A stretch of 32,071 nucleotides of DNA from Aeromonas salmonicida subsp. salmonicida (GTDB lineage: Bacteria > Pseudomonadota > Gammaproteobacteria > Enterobacterales > Aeromonadaceae). The stretch is taken from contig NZ_LSGW01000061.1 in the NCBI RefSeq assembly GCF_001643305.1, positions 1 to 32,071 of the forward strand, written 5' to 3'. The notes under the pieces are model-generated. The model had not been told where the DNA came from. It was given only the letters and a program-made list of their open reading frames with translations, and made no database searches. Made by a program: the position numbers and the translations under genes. Shown piece after piece: positions 1 through 7,370 of the stretch; within the stretch, counting starts at the first letter, position 1, and the number at the start of each line of letters is the position of its first letter.

Positions 1-112
1 GAATGGCTATGGCACAGCGAAGGTGTAGCAGTATTAGGATCAGTTATTTAGCAGAACAGTGGGTAAATCGGAAGGTGAAACCGTGAGTGTCGCCCTCTTG
101 TTGGCGGGCATT
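1..112. other. window edge, no gene assigned
   Basis: No gene can be assigned here. One plus-strand frame is open from base 1 to a TAG at 49-51 and could be the last 16 codons of a gene outside the window. The fragment is too short to identify, and the other frames also stop quickly. Confidence 0.3.
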
Positions 113-144
113 AAAAAAACCTATGGGCCTGCGGGCCCATAGGG
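113..144 (-). terminator. rho-independent terminator after the chemoreceptor gene
   Basis: A perfect 10-bp stem (120-129 with 134-143, CCTATGGGCC and its complement) has a 4-nt loop. On the minus strand it is followed by seven U residues (A113-A119 on the plus strand). It lies 26 nt beyond the stop codon of the minus-strand chemoreceptor gene. The other side has a short TTTT run, so it may also stop plus-strand transcripts entering from the left. Confidence 0.85.
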
Positions 145-169
145 TTTTGCGGCAATTGCCAGCGGGGTG

Positions 170-1813
170 CTATCTGGCTTGGCGTACCGGCATGGCGTTC
201 GGGACCGCTGCTGCATGTGCATGGCGGTTTTGGGCTGTCGGTGCCGGCTTCTGGAACTGACGCACCAGCCGATCGAGGTCGCTCAACTGACTCACCAGCT
301 GGGTGATGCCGTGCACGGCGTGCTGGCTGCCTGTGCTGGAGTCATCGGCCAGTGTCTTGATGCTGAGTACGTTGCGATTGATCTCGGCGGTCACATGAGA
401 TTGCTCCTGTACCGCCTGGGCAATCTGGCCGCTGCCTGAGGCAACCTGCTGCAACATGCTGTTGATCTGCTGCAGTATGCTGCCGGTCGCCGACGCCTTC
501 TGCTGGCAGCTCTCGGATAGCTGGCACCCCTTCTCCATTGCCTGCTCAGCATCTCCGGCGCTGGTTTGCAGCTCTGTGATCATCTTCTGGATTTCGCTGG
601 TGGAGGCTTGGGTCTTGATGGCGAGCGAGCGGATTTCGTCTGCCACCACCGAGAATCCCCGACCAGCCTCACCGGCGCGGGCAGCTTCAATTGCCGCATT
701 GAGCGCCAGCAAGTTGGTCTGGTTGGCGATGTTGTTGATCACATCGAGAATGCCGTCGATATCGCGGCAGTGGCCAACCAGTTCGCTGATGACCGTCTTT
801 GAGGTAGTCAGCTCGCTGTTCATGCCTGCCACGGCCGCCACTGTCTCGGCAACGCTGCTGTTGCCGTTCCTGAACAGGTCGGTCGTCTCGTCCAGCAGGC
901 TGGAGGCGTCGCTGGAGCTTTGCGATACCTCGCGGATGGACTCCGACATCTCTGTGATGGCGGTGGCCACCTGATTGGTCTCGGCTTGCTGCTGTTGCAG
1001 GTTGTCGGTGATGGATTCGGCGTTGCGCAGATCCCCCTCTGCGGCCTGAAGTATTTGAGTGCAGGTTTGCTGGGTGCGGGCCAGTACGGCATTGAACTCG
1101 GCCTGATTCATCAGCATGGCGAGCTCGATGGCGGCGATGTTGTCGACCTTGTTGGTATAGAGCAGCTGCATCAGCGGGTTGTCGAAGCGGCTGCGAGCCA
1201 TCTTGTTAAGCTTGCCCAGACGGCGGGAGAGGGCATGGATAACCACAGCCGCGAGTGCCAGCGGGAGGGCTGCCAGCGTCAGTTGCCAGTTAATGCCCTG
1301 GCTGTAACCCAGGCCGAGCATGGTCGCCAGACTTAGCAACAGGCAGAGGTTGATGGTCAGGGTATGGGAGAAGGTGGGCAGCCTGAGAGCCAGTGGAACC
1401 TTGTCATTGCGCAGGTCGGCATAGACGCCCTCGGCACGCTGTTTGAGCGCTTCGCTCGGCGCAGTATGTACCGATTGAAATTCGGCTATCCGTCCATTTG
1501 TGTCTTTGATCGGGGTGACAAAGGCGCTGACCCAGTAGTGGTCGCCATTCTTGCAGCGATTCTTGACCGGCCCCATCCAGCTCTTTCCCTCCTTGATGTG
1601 GTGCCACATATCTGCAAAGGCCTGTTTGGGCATATCCGGATGGCGCACCAGATTGTGATGTTGGCCTCGTAACTCGTCAGGGCTGAATCCTGCGATGTCA
1701 CAGAATTCATCGTTGGCATAGGTAATGCGACTTTCCAGATCCGTGGTGGATATCAGGTTCTGGTGGTCCGGATAGAGGCGTTCGCGCTGAGTAACGGGTT
1801 GGTTGACTCTCAT
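170..1813 (-). CDS. Aer-like PAS-domain methyl-accepting chemotaxis protein
   Basis: This is a 547-residue chemoreceptor of the Aer type. Residues about 18-115 form a PAS domain with the Aer-family pattern ([37 protein letters not shown]), which in Aer binds FAD and senses redox or energy state. Two hydrophobic segments at about 151-170 and 177-194 form a membrane hairpin with almost no periplasmic loop, so sensing is probably cytoplasmic. The rest is a long coiled coil with the conserved signalling tip ([20 protein letters not shown]) that contacts CheA and CheW. No C-terminal CheR-docking pentapeptide is seen. The ATG has a GGAG seven bases upstream. The gene appears monocistronic, with a sigma-28-like promoter upstream and a terminator downstream. 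The ligand is unknown. Confidence 0.93.
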   Translation of the reverse strand: MRVNQPVTQRERLYPDHQNLISTTDLESRITYANDEFCDIAGFSPDELRGQHHNLVRHPDMPKQAFADMWHHIKEGKSWMGPVKNRCKNGDHYWVSAFVTPIKDTNGRIAEFQSVHTAPSEALKQRAEGVYADLRNDKVPLALRLPTFSHTLTINLCLLLSLATMLGLGYSQGINWQLTLAALPLALAAVVIHALSRRLGKLNKMARSRFDNPLMQLLYTNKVDNIAAIELAMLMNQAEFNAVLARTQQTCTQILQAAEGDLRNAESITDNLQQQQAETNQVATAITEMSESIREVSQSSSDASSLLDETTDLFRNGNSSVAETVAAVAGMNSELTTSKTVISELVGHCRDIDGILDVINNIANQTNLLALNAAIEAARAGEAGRGFSVVADEIRSLAIKTQASTSEIQKMITELQTSAGDAEQAMEKGCQLSESCQQKASATGSILQQINSMLQQVASGSGQIAQAVQEQSHVTAEINRNVLSIKTLADDSSTGSQHAVHGITQLVSQLSDLDRLVRQFQKPAPTAQNRHAHAAAVPNAMPVRQAR

Positions 1814-1911
1814 GGATCTGCTCCAGAATGGGGTTGTTAGGAAAGACGTATTGCCAGTGCAAGTGGCGCACCAAGGTGACGCCTTTGGTGATAATTTTGT
1901 AAATAGAGGCT

Positions 1912-1938
1912 TTATCCGACCAAAATGGTCAGACTTTG
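1912..1938 (-). promoter_or_regulatory. sigma-28 (FliA) type promoter for the chemoreceptor gene
   Basis: Read on the minus strand: CAAAGTCT (1938-1931), an 11-nt spacer, then TCGGATAA (1919-1912). The flagellar sigma consensus is TAAAGTTT-N11-GCCGATAA, so 12 of 16 positions match with exact spacing. It would start a transcript near 1905, about 90 nt before the chemoreceptor ATG. Chemoreceptor genes are usual FliA targets. The spacer contains a 5-bp dyad (GACCA/TGGTC, 1918-1930). Confidence 0.6.
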
Positions 1939-2052
1939 CTGGGAGTCCGGATCATGGAGGGGTGATCAAACAGATCGATTCGCATTTCGAGAACCGATTT
2001 GGGAGCAACAGGGGGAATTTCGCAAGATGGGGCGACAGGTGTGTCACGACAA

Positions 2053-2075
2053 GAGGAGCCAGCCGAGGGCTCCCC
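2053..2075 (-). terminator. possible terminator after the TIGR03899 gene
   Basis: A GGAGCC/GGCTCC stem (2055-2060 with 2068-2073), extendable with a G-U pair, lies five bases beyond the stop codon of the minus-strand gene. The following tract is TCTTGTC, so the U-run is poor and termination may be weak. Confidence 0.4.
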
Positions 2076-2080
2076 TGGGG

Positions 2081-2947
2081 TCAGACGGTGGGTGCCGGCG
2101 AGAGGGGATCTTGTTCGGGCGGCGGGGGCAGCGCCATGGTCTCGATTTGCAGCCCCTGCACCAGCACGGTTTTCAGGTCCTGCAGATACTCCTCCAGCGG
2201 TGACTCCTGCAACAGCTGGGCGAGTTCATTGCCCACAGGCGTCAGGCGGTAGTAGAGCAGGGTGATGTTGGCCTGCTTGCGTTGCAGGCGCCAGTGCTGG
2301 TTGCCAGACGCCAGCTCCACCCCATCGGCGGGCAGTGGACCGGATTCCAGCTCCCCTCTGTGCAGCAGACCGAGCTCGAACAACTGCAACAGGGCATTGT
2401 AGGGCAGCCGGTATTTGCCAAGGCCAAGGCGGGTCACCTTGGCGCGGGTGAGCAGGCTGGCACCCTTGTGCAGCCCCAGCAGCAGACGCTGCTCATCGCT
2501 GCCCGCATAGTGGCAGGAGAGGGCGCAGACCCGCTGAAACAGCATGGCTTCGCGCTGGGTCATCTCTTTGAGGGTGGTCAGGGCGCGGATGGAGAAGCGG
2601 CCGGGAGTGGCGACCTCGATGGCGAAGATGCGGCCCCACAGCTGCTGCATGGGCACCATGCTGATGTCTTCCGCCAGTTGCAGGAAGCGGGTCAGCCAGT
2701 CGCTGTCCATCTCGCCGCCGGCAGCCGTCTCCTCACAGTGACGGGAGGCCATCACCATGATGGCTTCCAGGTTGCGCTGGCGAGCGGCCTGATCCGCCAG
2801 ATGGCGAAAGGTGGCGCGTTGCTCGAAGGTGCTGTCGCTGTTGCGAGTGAGCATGCCATCGATGCCGCGGCTGCGGGCCAGGCGCAGGGTCTGCTCCTGG
2901 CTGCTCAGGATGGCACTCTCTTTCTTGGGCGGGGGAAGGTCAGCCAT
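2081..2947 (-). CDS. TIGR03899-type conserved protein, unknown function
   Basis: The protein has 288 residues from the chosen ATG at 2947, which has GGAG five bases upstream. An in-frame ATG at 3007 would add 20 residues but lacks such a site. There is no signal peptide or membrane segment, so it is probably cytosolic. Its centre (DWLTRFLQLAEDISMVPMQQ, then LWGRIFAIEVATPGRFSIRAL) resembles from memory the gammaproteobacterial TIGR03899 family, whose role is unknown. An N-terminal helical part is followed by a C-terminal half with alternating helices and short strands (KYRLPYNALLQLFELGLL, ITLLYYRLTPVGNELAQLL) that could be a winged helix. The tail is rich in proline. It stands between two terminators, apparently as a single-gene unit. 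Confidence 0.72.
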   Translation of the reverse strand: MADLPPPKKESAILSSQEQTLRLARSRGIDGMLTRNSDSTFEQRATFRHLADQAARQRNLEAIMVMASRHCEETAAGGEMDSDWLTRFLQLAEDISMVPMQQLWGRIFAIEVATPGRFSIRALTTLKEMTQREAMLFQRVCALSCHYAGSDEQRLLLGLHKGASLLTRAKVTRLGLGKYRLPYNALLQLFELGLLHRGELESGPLPADGVELASGNQHWRLQRKQANITLLYYRLTPVGNELAQLLQESPLEEYLQDLKTVLVQGLQIETMALPPPPEQDPLSPAPTV

Positions 2948-3033
2948 GCTGGCTCCGTGATCGCAAGGTTTGGCCTTGAATGTTACTCCAACCGGCATGG
3001 CGGGCAATCCCTCAGGCAGGGACTATGTCTGGA

Positions 3034-3079
3034 TTTTTGCCCGTGACGGGACAAAAAATGGCCTCCGAATGGAGGCCAT
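3034..3079 (-). terminator. terminator of the zinc operon
   Basis: A perfect 9-bp stem ATGGCCTCC/GGAGGCCAT (3058-3066 with 3071-3079) with a GAAT loop is followed, on the minus strand, by a U-tract (A3053-A3058). The same tract is also part of a second bulged hairpin (TTTTTGCCCG 3034-3043 with 3047-3057). The pair lies about 75 nt beyond the DUF3299 stop codon and closes the six-gene minus-strand unit. Confidence 0.8.
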
Positions 3080-3154
3080 CTCGTGGCTGGCGTTATTGCA
3101 GGGCCGGGGTATGCGTCATGGTGGCCAGTGCCCGAACACCTTTCATGGCCAGAC

Positions 3155-3628
3155 TCACTCTTCGTAGACGCTGACCTCGACCCCTTCCATGGAGTAGGAG
3201 GCGGTCGCCATTTCATGGCTGGAACTGATGGTGCGCATCTTGCCCTTCACCCAGATGGCGTCCCAGAGATCATCCACGGGAGCGCCCTTGGGATAGCTCA
3301 CATAGATCACCTGATTGGTCGGGGGGGGCGGCACATGGATACAGGCGCCGAAGTAGGGCACCAGCAGGAAGGCGGTGATCTTCTTGGCATCTCCCTCCAG
3401 CGGCACCACGAACCCCGGAATGCGCACGTCCTGCTGATCCAGCTTCTGATTGACGCCCCCAACGGGTTGAGGAACCGACATGGGATCTTCATGGTTGACC
3501 TGGGGCGGTGGCAGCAGCCTTTCCCCTTCCGGGATCAACACATCCCAGTCGATGGTCTTGTAATCGGCGGCCACTGCCGGCAGCACCAGCAGGCTGGCCA
3601 GCAGCGCCATTATTTTCCACTTCATCAT
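3155..3628 (-). CDS. DUF3299 exported protein of the zinc operon
   Basis: A 157-residue protein (156 if the second of two adjacent ATGs is used, which is better spaced from the upstream AGGA). The N-terminus is a signal peptide (KWKIMALLASLLVLPAVAA, cleaved before DYKTIDWD), so the mature protein is periplasmic. The core pattern, VRIPGFVVPLEG, then ITAFLLVPYFGACIHVPPPPTNQ and VYEE at the end, is that of DUF3299, a small family often encoded beside MacB/LolC-type ABC transporters. The invariant-looking GACIHVPPPP stretch (Cys, His) could bind metal or a cofactor; this is inference. It is the last gene of the unit, 22 nt after the permease. The proline run is encoded by a C8 homopolymer (3321-3328) that could slip. 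Confidence 0.85.
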   Translation of the reverse strand: MMKWKIMALLASLLVLPAVAADYKTIDWDVLIPEGERLLPPPQVNHEDPMSVPQPVGGVNQKLDQQDVRIPGFVVPLEGDAKKITAFLLVPYFGACIHVPPPPTNQVIYVSYPKGAPVDDLWDAIWVKGKMRTISSSHEMATASYSMEGVEVSVYEE

Positions 3629-3650
3629 CTGTCCTTCTGTTTGTCGCTCA

Positions 3651-4898
3651 CTAGACCCGGATGCTCATGCCATCGCTCAGGCTGTAACGGTAGGCGCGGG
3701 CCGCCGGCAGCAGGCCGATCACCATGCCTGCCAGCCACACCAGCCCCAGCAGTTGCCATTCATAGGCGCTGGGCAGCCCCAGGCTCAATTGCAGGCCATA
3801 GTGGCTGAGCAACCATGGAGTGGCAAGCCCTTGCCCCAGATAGAGCGCGGCTACTCCGACGGCTATGCCCGCTGTGGTGAGGGCCATTGCTTCCAGCGCC
3901 AGCAGCAGGAAGAGGTGGGCCGGACCCGCGCCGAGGGATCTCAATATGGCCAGCTCGCGTCGCCGCTCGTTGAGCCCCGCCAGCAGTGTGGTCAGCATGC
4001 CGATGAGGCCCGCTACCACCACAAATCCGGCGATCACCGAGAGCGCGGTTTCTGCCACGCTCATCAGGCTCCACAACTCCTGCAGGGCCGCCCCCGGCAG
4101 GATCGCCATCAGCGGCTCGCCTCTGTAGGTGTTGACGCTGCGCTGGAGCTGGAACGCCAGGATGCGATTGCTCAGCCCCACCATGAAGGCGGTAATGGTC
4201 TTAGGCGTCAGATCCTGCGCCAGTGCCTGCTCGGCTGTCACGTTCTTGCTGTGACGACCCGTATCCCAGCCGAGGTGGATGGCCTCGATACCGGCCAGCG
4301 GCACATGAATGGTGCGATCGATGGGGGTGCCGGTCGGTGCCAGTATTCCCACCACTTTGAACGGCAGGTTGTCGTGCTGGCTGAAGGAGGTATTGCCGGC
4401 GCCGTGGGCGATGATGATGGATTGATCCAGCCGGTAGCCCAGCTTCTCTGCCACCTGGGCGCCGAGTACCGCCTCGAATGGCGTGTCGAACGGCCGCCCC
4501 TCCCGCAGTTGCAGCGACTGCTGCTGGCCGTACTTCAGATGAGTGAAGTAGTCGCCATTGGTACCGAGTACCCGAAAACCCTTGTGGGAATCACCGAGTG
4601 AGAGGGGAATGGTCCAGGCCACGCCGGGTTTCTGTTTGATGGCTTGATAGGCATCCCAGCCTACGTTGTTGGTGGGATTGCCGATGCGAAATACCGAGTA
4701 GAGCAGCAGGTTGACCTGGCCGGAGCGGGCGCCGACGATAAGGTCTGTGCCCGATACTGTATTGGAAAAGCTCTCGCGGGCCTGGGTGCGAACCCGCTCC
4801 ACCCCGAGCAGCAGGGTGACGCTGATGGCCACGGCCAGCAGGGTCAGCCCGGCGGTGAGACGACGGGCCCAGAGACTTTGCAGGGCAAGTTTCAGCAC
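3651..4898 (-). CDS. MacB/LolC-type ABC transporter permease
   Basis: A 415-residue inner-membrane protein. I chose the GTG at 4898 because GGAGG lies five bases upstream and translation then begins just before the first membrane segment (LTAGLTLLAVAISVTLLLGV); the ATG at 5084 would add 62 unlikely residues that run into the ATPase gene. The layout is one N-terminal helix, a large periplasmic MacB_PCD-like domain, then three C-terminal helices with the coupling motif NERRRELAILRSLGA typical of FtsX/LolC/MacB permeases. Such proteins normally act as mechanical couplers that move substrates within or out of the envelope rather than as importers. It follows its ATPase by 76 nt and sits in the candidate zinc operon, so it may drive metal transfer between periplasmic partners (inference). 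Confidence 0.9.
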   Translation of the reverse strand: MLKLALQSLWARRLTAGLTLLAVAISVTLLLGVERVRTQARESFSNTVSGTDLIVGARSGQVNLLLYSVFRIGNPTNNVGWDAYQAIKQKPGVAWTIPLSLGDSHKGFRVLGTNGDYFTHLKYGQQQSLQLREGRPFDTPFEAVLGAQVAEKLGYRLDQSIIIAHGAGNTSFSQHDNLPFKVVGILAPTGTPIDRTIHVPLAGIEAIHLGWDTGRHSKNVTAEQALAQDLTPKTITAFMVGLSNRILAFQLQRSVNTYRGEPLMAILPGAALQELWSLMSVAETALSVIAGFVVVAGLIGMLTTLLAGLNERRRELAILRSLGAGPAHLFLLLALEAMALTTAGIAVGVAALYLGQGLATPWLLSHYGLQLSLGLPSAYEWQLLGLVWLAGMVIGLLPAARAYRYSLSDGMSIRV

Positions 4899-4927
4899 GT
4901 TAGCCTCCGGTTTTGTTGTTGCGATGC

Positions 4928-4956
4928 ATCCGCGCATGCGGATCCCGCCGGGCGGG
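4928..4956. repeat. two back-to-back GC palindromes between ATPase and permease genes
   Basis: ATCCGC-GCAT-GCGGAT (4928-4943) is directly followed by CCCGCC-G-GGCGGG (4944-4956) in the 76-nt gap between the ATPase stop and the permease GTG. Both would fold in the mRNA. They lie about 30 nt before the permease ribosome site, so they could stabilise or attenuate the message; no U-tract follows. Confidence 0.5.
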
Positions 4957-4974
4957 TGCCGTGGTGATGAATGG

Positions 4975-5664
4975 TCAGCATATGGCCCTCCGGTTGAGCT
5001 GTTGCAGGTTTTCAACCCGCGGGAAGAGAGGTTCGAGGTAGGGATCGTGACTGACGAAGATGAGGGTCGACCCCTGCTTGTCACACTCCTCGAACAAGAG
5101 CTTGATAAAGGCGGCCCGGTTGTCGGTATCCAGAGCCGAGGTGGGCTCGTCGGCGATCACCAGCGGCGGCGAGCCGATCAGCGCCCGCGCGGCGGCTACC
5201 CGCTGCTGCTGGCCGATGCTGAGGGCGTGAACAGGACGATGCAGTGCTTCGTCCGGCAGTTGCAGCTCTCCCAGCAGACGGCGTGCCTCCTGTTCGGGGC
5301 TGCCTTGCAGACGAGCCCGTTTCTCGGACGAGAAGGTGAGGGCGGCGGTGACGTTGTCCAGCACGGATAAAAATGGCAGCAGATTGAACTGCTGGAAGAT
5401 ATAACCCAGATTGGCCGCCCGGAAGTGGTCACGGGCACGGCCGGATAGCTGGGCCAATGGTTGGCCCAGCACCTCCAGGGTGCCGTGGTTGGCGGTCTGG
5501 ATCCCGGCCAGCAAGCCGAGCAGGGTCGACTTGCCAGAGCCCGACGGACCCTTGATAAACACCCGCTCACCTTGGGATATGGTGAGGGCGGGCAGATCGA
5601 GTACAGGCTCGTGACCAGGCCAGGAAAAGGCCAGATCGCGGATCTCAACCACGGCTTTTTTCAT
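4975..5664 (-). CDS. ABC transporter ATP-binding protein, LolD/MacB type
   Basis: A 229-residue ATPase with all motifs: Walker A GPSGSGKST (39-47), Q-loop QQFNLLPF (from 91), signature LSIGQQQR (148-155), Walker B LVIADEP (168-174), D-loop SALD, and the switch histidine in VSHD (206). The sequence resembles LolD and MacB nucleotide-binding domains, which pair with four-helix permeases such as the next gene. It would hydrolyse ATP on the cytoplasmic face. The ATG is four bases after the stop of the DUF2796 gene and has only a weak ribosome site, suggesting translational coupling. The context points to the ZrgABCDE-like zinc system described in Vibrio cholerae (recalled, not checked); the exact gene letter is uncertain. 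Confidence 0.92.
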   Translation of the reverse strand: MKKAVVEIRDLAFSWPGHEPVLDLPALTISQGERVFIKGPSGSGKSTLLGLLAGIQTANHGTLEVLGQPLAQLSGRARDHFRAANLGYIFQQFNLLPFLSVLDNVTAALTFSSEKRARLQGSPEQEARRLLGELQLPDEALHRPVHALSIGQQQRVAAARALIGSPPLVIADEPTSALDTDNRAAFIKLLFEECDKQGSTLIFVSHDPYLEPLFPRVENLQQLNRRAIC

Positions 5665-5668
5665 GGGA

Positions 5669-6235
5669 TTACCAGCTCAGCTTGTTGGCGGATGGAGTCA
5701 GCTCGGCCGCGGTCTGGCCGGTGGGCAAGATGCCCTGCACGCTCAGCTTTTCCAGGCTCGGGTAGACGCTGAACAGGGTGGCTTCCAGGCCGGTCAGCTT
5801 GGCAGGTATCTGGCAGGTGTAGGTGTACATGGCCCCCAGATCGGCGTGACCCGCCTCGTCATGGTGGTGTTCATCGTGATCGCTGCCAGCCTTTTCATGG
5901 TCATGGTCGTGATCTTCCTTGGCCGCCCGCAGCTCCTGGTGAGTCAAGGTGCAGCCAGCCGCCGGGTCTAAACGGAACAGAGCATCCGGCTGCTTGAGCT
6001 GAGCCATGGCCTTGGCGTATTGCGCCTTGTCTGCATCGCTCTTGGCGGCGTGCTCGAACCCGACCAGATCGGCGCCGGGTGCCTGCAACTCTATCATCAG
6101 CTGGTTGCCATCGAGCACCAGATTGAGGTGAGCGTGACCGTGCTCGTGGGCACCGTGGCCGTGGCTTTCATGCTCGTCGTGGTTTGCTTGCACGCCAAAG
6201 GCGGCGGCTGCCAGTAATAAGGTGACTGCTTTCAT
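5669..6235 (-). CDS. zrgA: His-rich periplasmic DUF2796 protein, ZrgA type
   Basis: A 188-residue exported protein. The signal peptide (MKAVTLLLAAAAFGVQA) is followed at once by a His-rich stretch (NHDEHESHGHGAHEHGHAHL). A second His/Asp/Glu cluster lies at about 107-131 (EDHDHDHEKAGSDHDEHHHD). In between is the DUF2796 pattern (LNLVLDGNQLMIELQAPGADLVGFEH), and the end has a strand-rich domain (YTYTCQIPAKLTGLEATLFSVYPSLEKLSVQ). Such clusters bind zinc. As I recall, the V. cholerae homologue ZrgA is a periplasmic zinc-binding protein of a second zinc-uptake system beside ZnuABC. The ATG has AAGGA six bases upstream, and the gene starts 20 nt after the small exported protein gene. Family call firm; zinc role inferred. 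Confidence 0.85.
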   Translation of the reverse strand: MKAVTLLLAAAAFGVQANHDEHESHGHGAHEHGHAHLNLVLDGNQLMIELQAPGADLVGFEHAAKSDADKAQYAKAMAQLKQPDALFRLDPAAGCTLTHQELRAAKEDHDHDHEKAGSDHDEHHHDEAGHADLGAMYTYTCQIPAKLTGLEATLFSVYPSLEKLSVQGILPTGQTAAELTPSANKLSW

Positions 6236-6255
6236 CGTTAATCCTTGCGAAACAA

Positions 6256-6561
6256 TTAATAAGAGGAATATTCAGAGGGAAAAGTGATGAGGGGTGGAGG
6301 CGCGCGGATGCGGCAATGACCTGTGGTTCTGTACTGCGGGGTAGGGAAAGCGATGGGGGCGAGATGACCTGCGACAAAGAGTGGCTGTGGGACTGGTAGT
6401 GTCGGCGTCAGAGCAAGCTTGCCATCCAGATGGAGGGCGCAGAGAAGGCAGCTGTGATTGTGGTCTGGCAGGTCCGCTTCCAGCGGGTGTTGTGCCAGCG
6501 CCGGTTGTATCCACAACCAGCCCAGCAGCAACAACCCGATTTTCAGCTTGGAACGACCCAT
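6256..6561 (-). CDS. small exported His/Cys protein, putative zinc chaperone
   Basis: A 101-residue protein with a signal peptide (KIGLLLLGWLWIQPALA, cleaved before QHPLEADL). The mature start carries DHNHSCLLCALH, a His-Cys-x2-Cys-x2-His cluster suited to binding one zinc ion. The rest is proline-rich and of low complexity, and is probably unstructured. It resembles DUF2946-like proteins, and homologues beside ZrgA genes are, as I remember, annotated as zinc chaperones of this ABC system. It sits 43 nt after ytfJ and 20 nt before zrgA, so it is very likely in the same transcript. A partner role for ZrgA is inference from position and motif. Confidence 0.7.
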   Translation of the reverse strand: MGRSKLKIGLLLLGWLWIQPALAQHPLEADLPDHNHSCLLCALHLDGKLALTPTLPVPQPLFVAGHLAPIAFPTPQYRTTGHCRIRAPPPLITFPSEYSSY

Positions 6562-6604
6562 AGACCCTTATGAAAGGGCGCCGTCAGCGCCCCTTCTCTC
6601 TGAT

Positions 6605-7147
6605 TCAGAGATGGGACTGGATGAGCCCCATCACGGTAGCAATATTGGTGGCATCGAGCTGGCCGTCTTTGGCGAACAGCACCTTGCCCTCTTTATCCAG
6701 CAGTATGATGGCCGAACTTTCCGGCGCGAGATCCCAGGCGTTGCGAGCCATGCCTTTGGCATCCAGTACCATGGCGGACCAGGGGAACTCTTTCTTGCTG
6801 TCTTCGGCACTGCTCTTCACAAAGCCGGAAGTACCCCAGATGGCGTCATTGCTGTTGATGATGGTGACGGTCTGGTACTTGTCGTGAGGTAGCTTGGCCG
6901 CTTTGATCGCCTCGATCATGGGGGCGTTTAGTTCCTTGGCACTGGATCGACCCGCTATGTGCTGGATCAGAAAAACTTTGCCAGTCAGTACCTTGCTTTG
7001 CCAGGGTTGGTAGCTGACCTCTTTCTCTTTCAGCACCAGTTCACCCTTGTCGCTGATATTGACCAGCGGCACCTGGGCAGACTCCTTGATGTTGTGAGCC
7101 ATGGCTAGGGTCGGCAGCAGCGCCAGAGTAAGTACGAGATGTTTCAT
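6605..7147 (-). CDS. ytfJ: YtfJ family periplasmic protein
   Basis: A 180-residue protein with a clear signal peptide (MKHLVLTLALLPTLAMA, mature start HNIKES). The body fits the YtfJ family: an N-terminal strand segment (VPLVNISDKGELVL), then a thioredoxin-like fold (WQSKVLTGKVFLIQHIAGRSSAKELN; IILLDKEGKVLFAKDGQL). No CxxC redox pair is present, so it is not a disulfide enzyme. Function is unknown. It is the first gene of the minus-strand run, has a Zur-like dyad about 20 nt before its ATG, and is followed by a GC hairpin (about 6571-6595) with only three U residues, which may partly end transcription. Membership of the zinc operon is likely but not certain. Confidence 0.85.
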   Translation of the reverse strand: MKHLVLTLALLPTLAMAHNIKESAQVPLVNISDKGELVLKEKEVSYQPWQSKVLTGKVFLIQHIAGRSSAKELNAPMIEAIKAAKLPHDKYQTVTIINSNDAIWGTSGFVKSSAEDSKKEFPWSAMVLDAKGMARNAWDLAPESSAIILLDKEGKVLFAKDGQLDATNIATVMGLIQSHL

Positions 7148-7165
7148 CCTGATGACACTCCTTTT

Positions 7166-7178
7166 GTTATGTTATAAC
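7166..7178 (-). promoter_or_regulatory. candidate Zur operator upstream of ytfJ
   Basis: The sequence GTTAT-GTT-ATAAC is a 5-3-5 inverted repeat. The core of the gammaproteobacterial Zur box is GTTATAATATAAC, with the same arms and spacing. The flanking bases match poorly (TTT and GAT instead of AAT and ATT). It lies 19-31 nt upstream of the ytfJ ATG, where bound Zur would block transcription of ytfJ and the zinc genes behind it. Confidence 0.5.
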
Positions 7179-7270
7179 GATTTTTCACTTGAGGGAATGG
7201 GGCAGAACTCATCCTAAACTGATCGGATCTGTTTAAAAAGTGTTAAATAAACTCGCAAGAGCATCGAAGG

Positions 7271-7310
7271 TGCCGCCCGTCAGCGCTGAGCTCGGCTGAC
7301 AAAGGCGGCA
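7271..7310. other. long interrupted hairpin in the intergenic region
   Basis: TGCCGCC (7271-7277) pairs with GGCGGCA (7304-7310), and inside it GTCAGC (7279-7284) pairs with GCTGAC (7295-7300). There is no U-tract on either side, so it is not a standard terminator. It sits between the ytfJ promoter region and the end of the 292-residue protein gene. Function unknown. Confidence 0.5.
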
Positions 7311-7328
7311 AGGATGGCACGCAGTCGA

Positions 7329-7352
7329 TAAAAATCAATTGGTTATCAACTG
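7329..7352 (-). terminator. weak terminator after the 292-residue exported protein gene
   Basis: On the minus strand, CAGUUG pairs with CAAUUG (7352-7347 with 7341-7336, one G-U pair) around a five-base loop and is followed by AUUUUUAU. It lies 18 nt beyond the stop codon. The stem is short and AT-rich, so this is tentative. Confidence 0.4.
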
Positions 7353-7370
7353 GTTTGATGAGTGTTGAAC

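Noticed and set aside
1..51. Open 16-codon fragment ending at a TAG, loosely like an integrase/transposase piece
   Set aside because: Too short to assign, and similar chance strings are common.
2282..3046. 254-codon plus-strand frame opposite the TIGR03899 gene
   Set aside because: Gln/Gly/His-rich composition typical of a reverse-complement frame, and no ribosome site.
6506..6516. DnaA-box-like TTGTATCCACA
   Set aside because: Single imperfect match inside a coding sequence with no other boxes or AT-rich unwinding region nearby.
7336..7360. FNR-like TTGAT and ATCAA elements
   Set aside because: The halves are in the wrong spacing or orientation for TTGAT-N4-ATCAA; the hairpin with a U-run explains them better.
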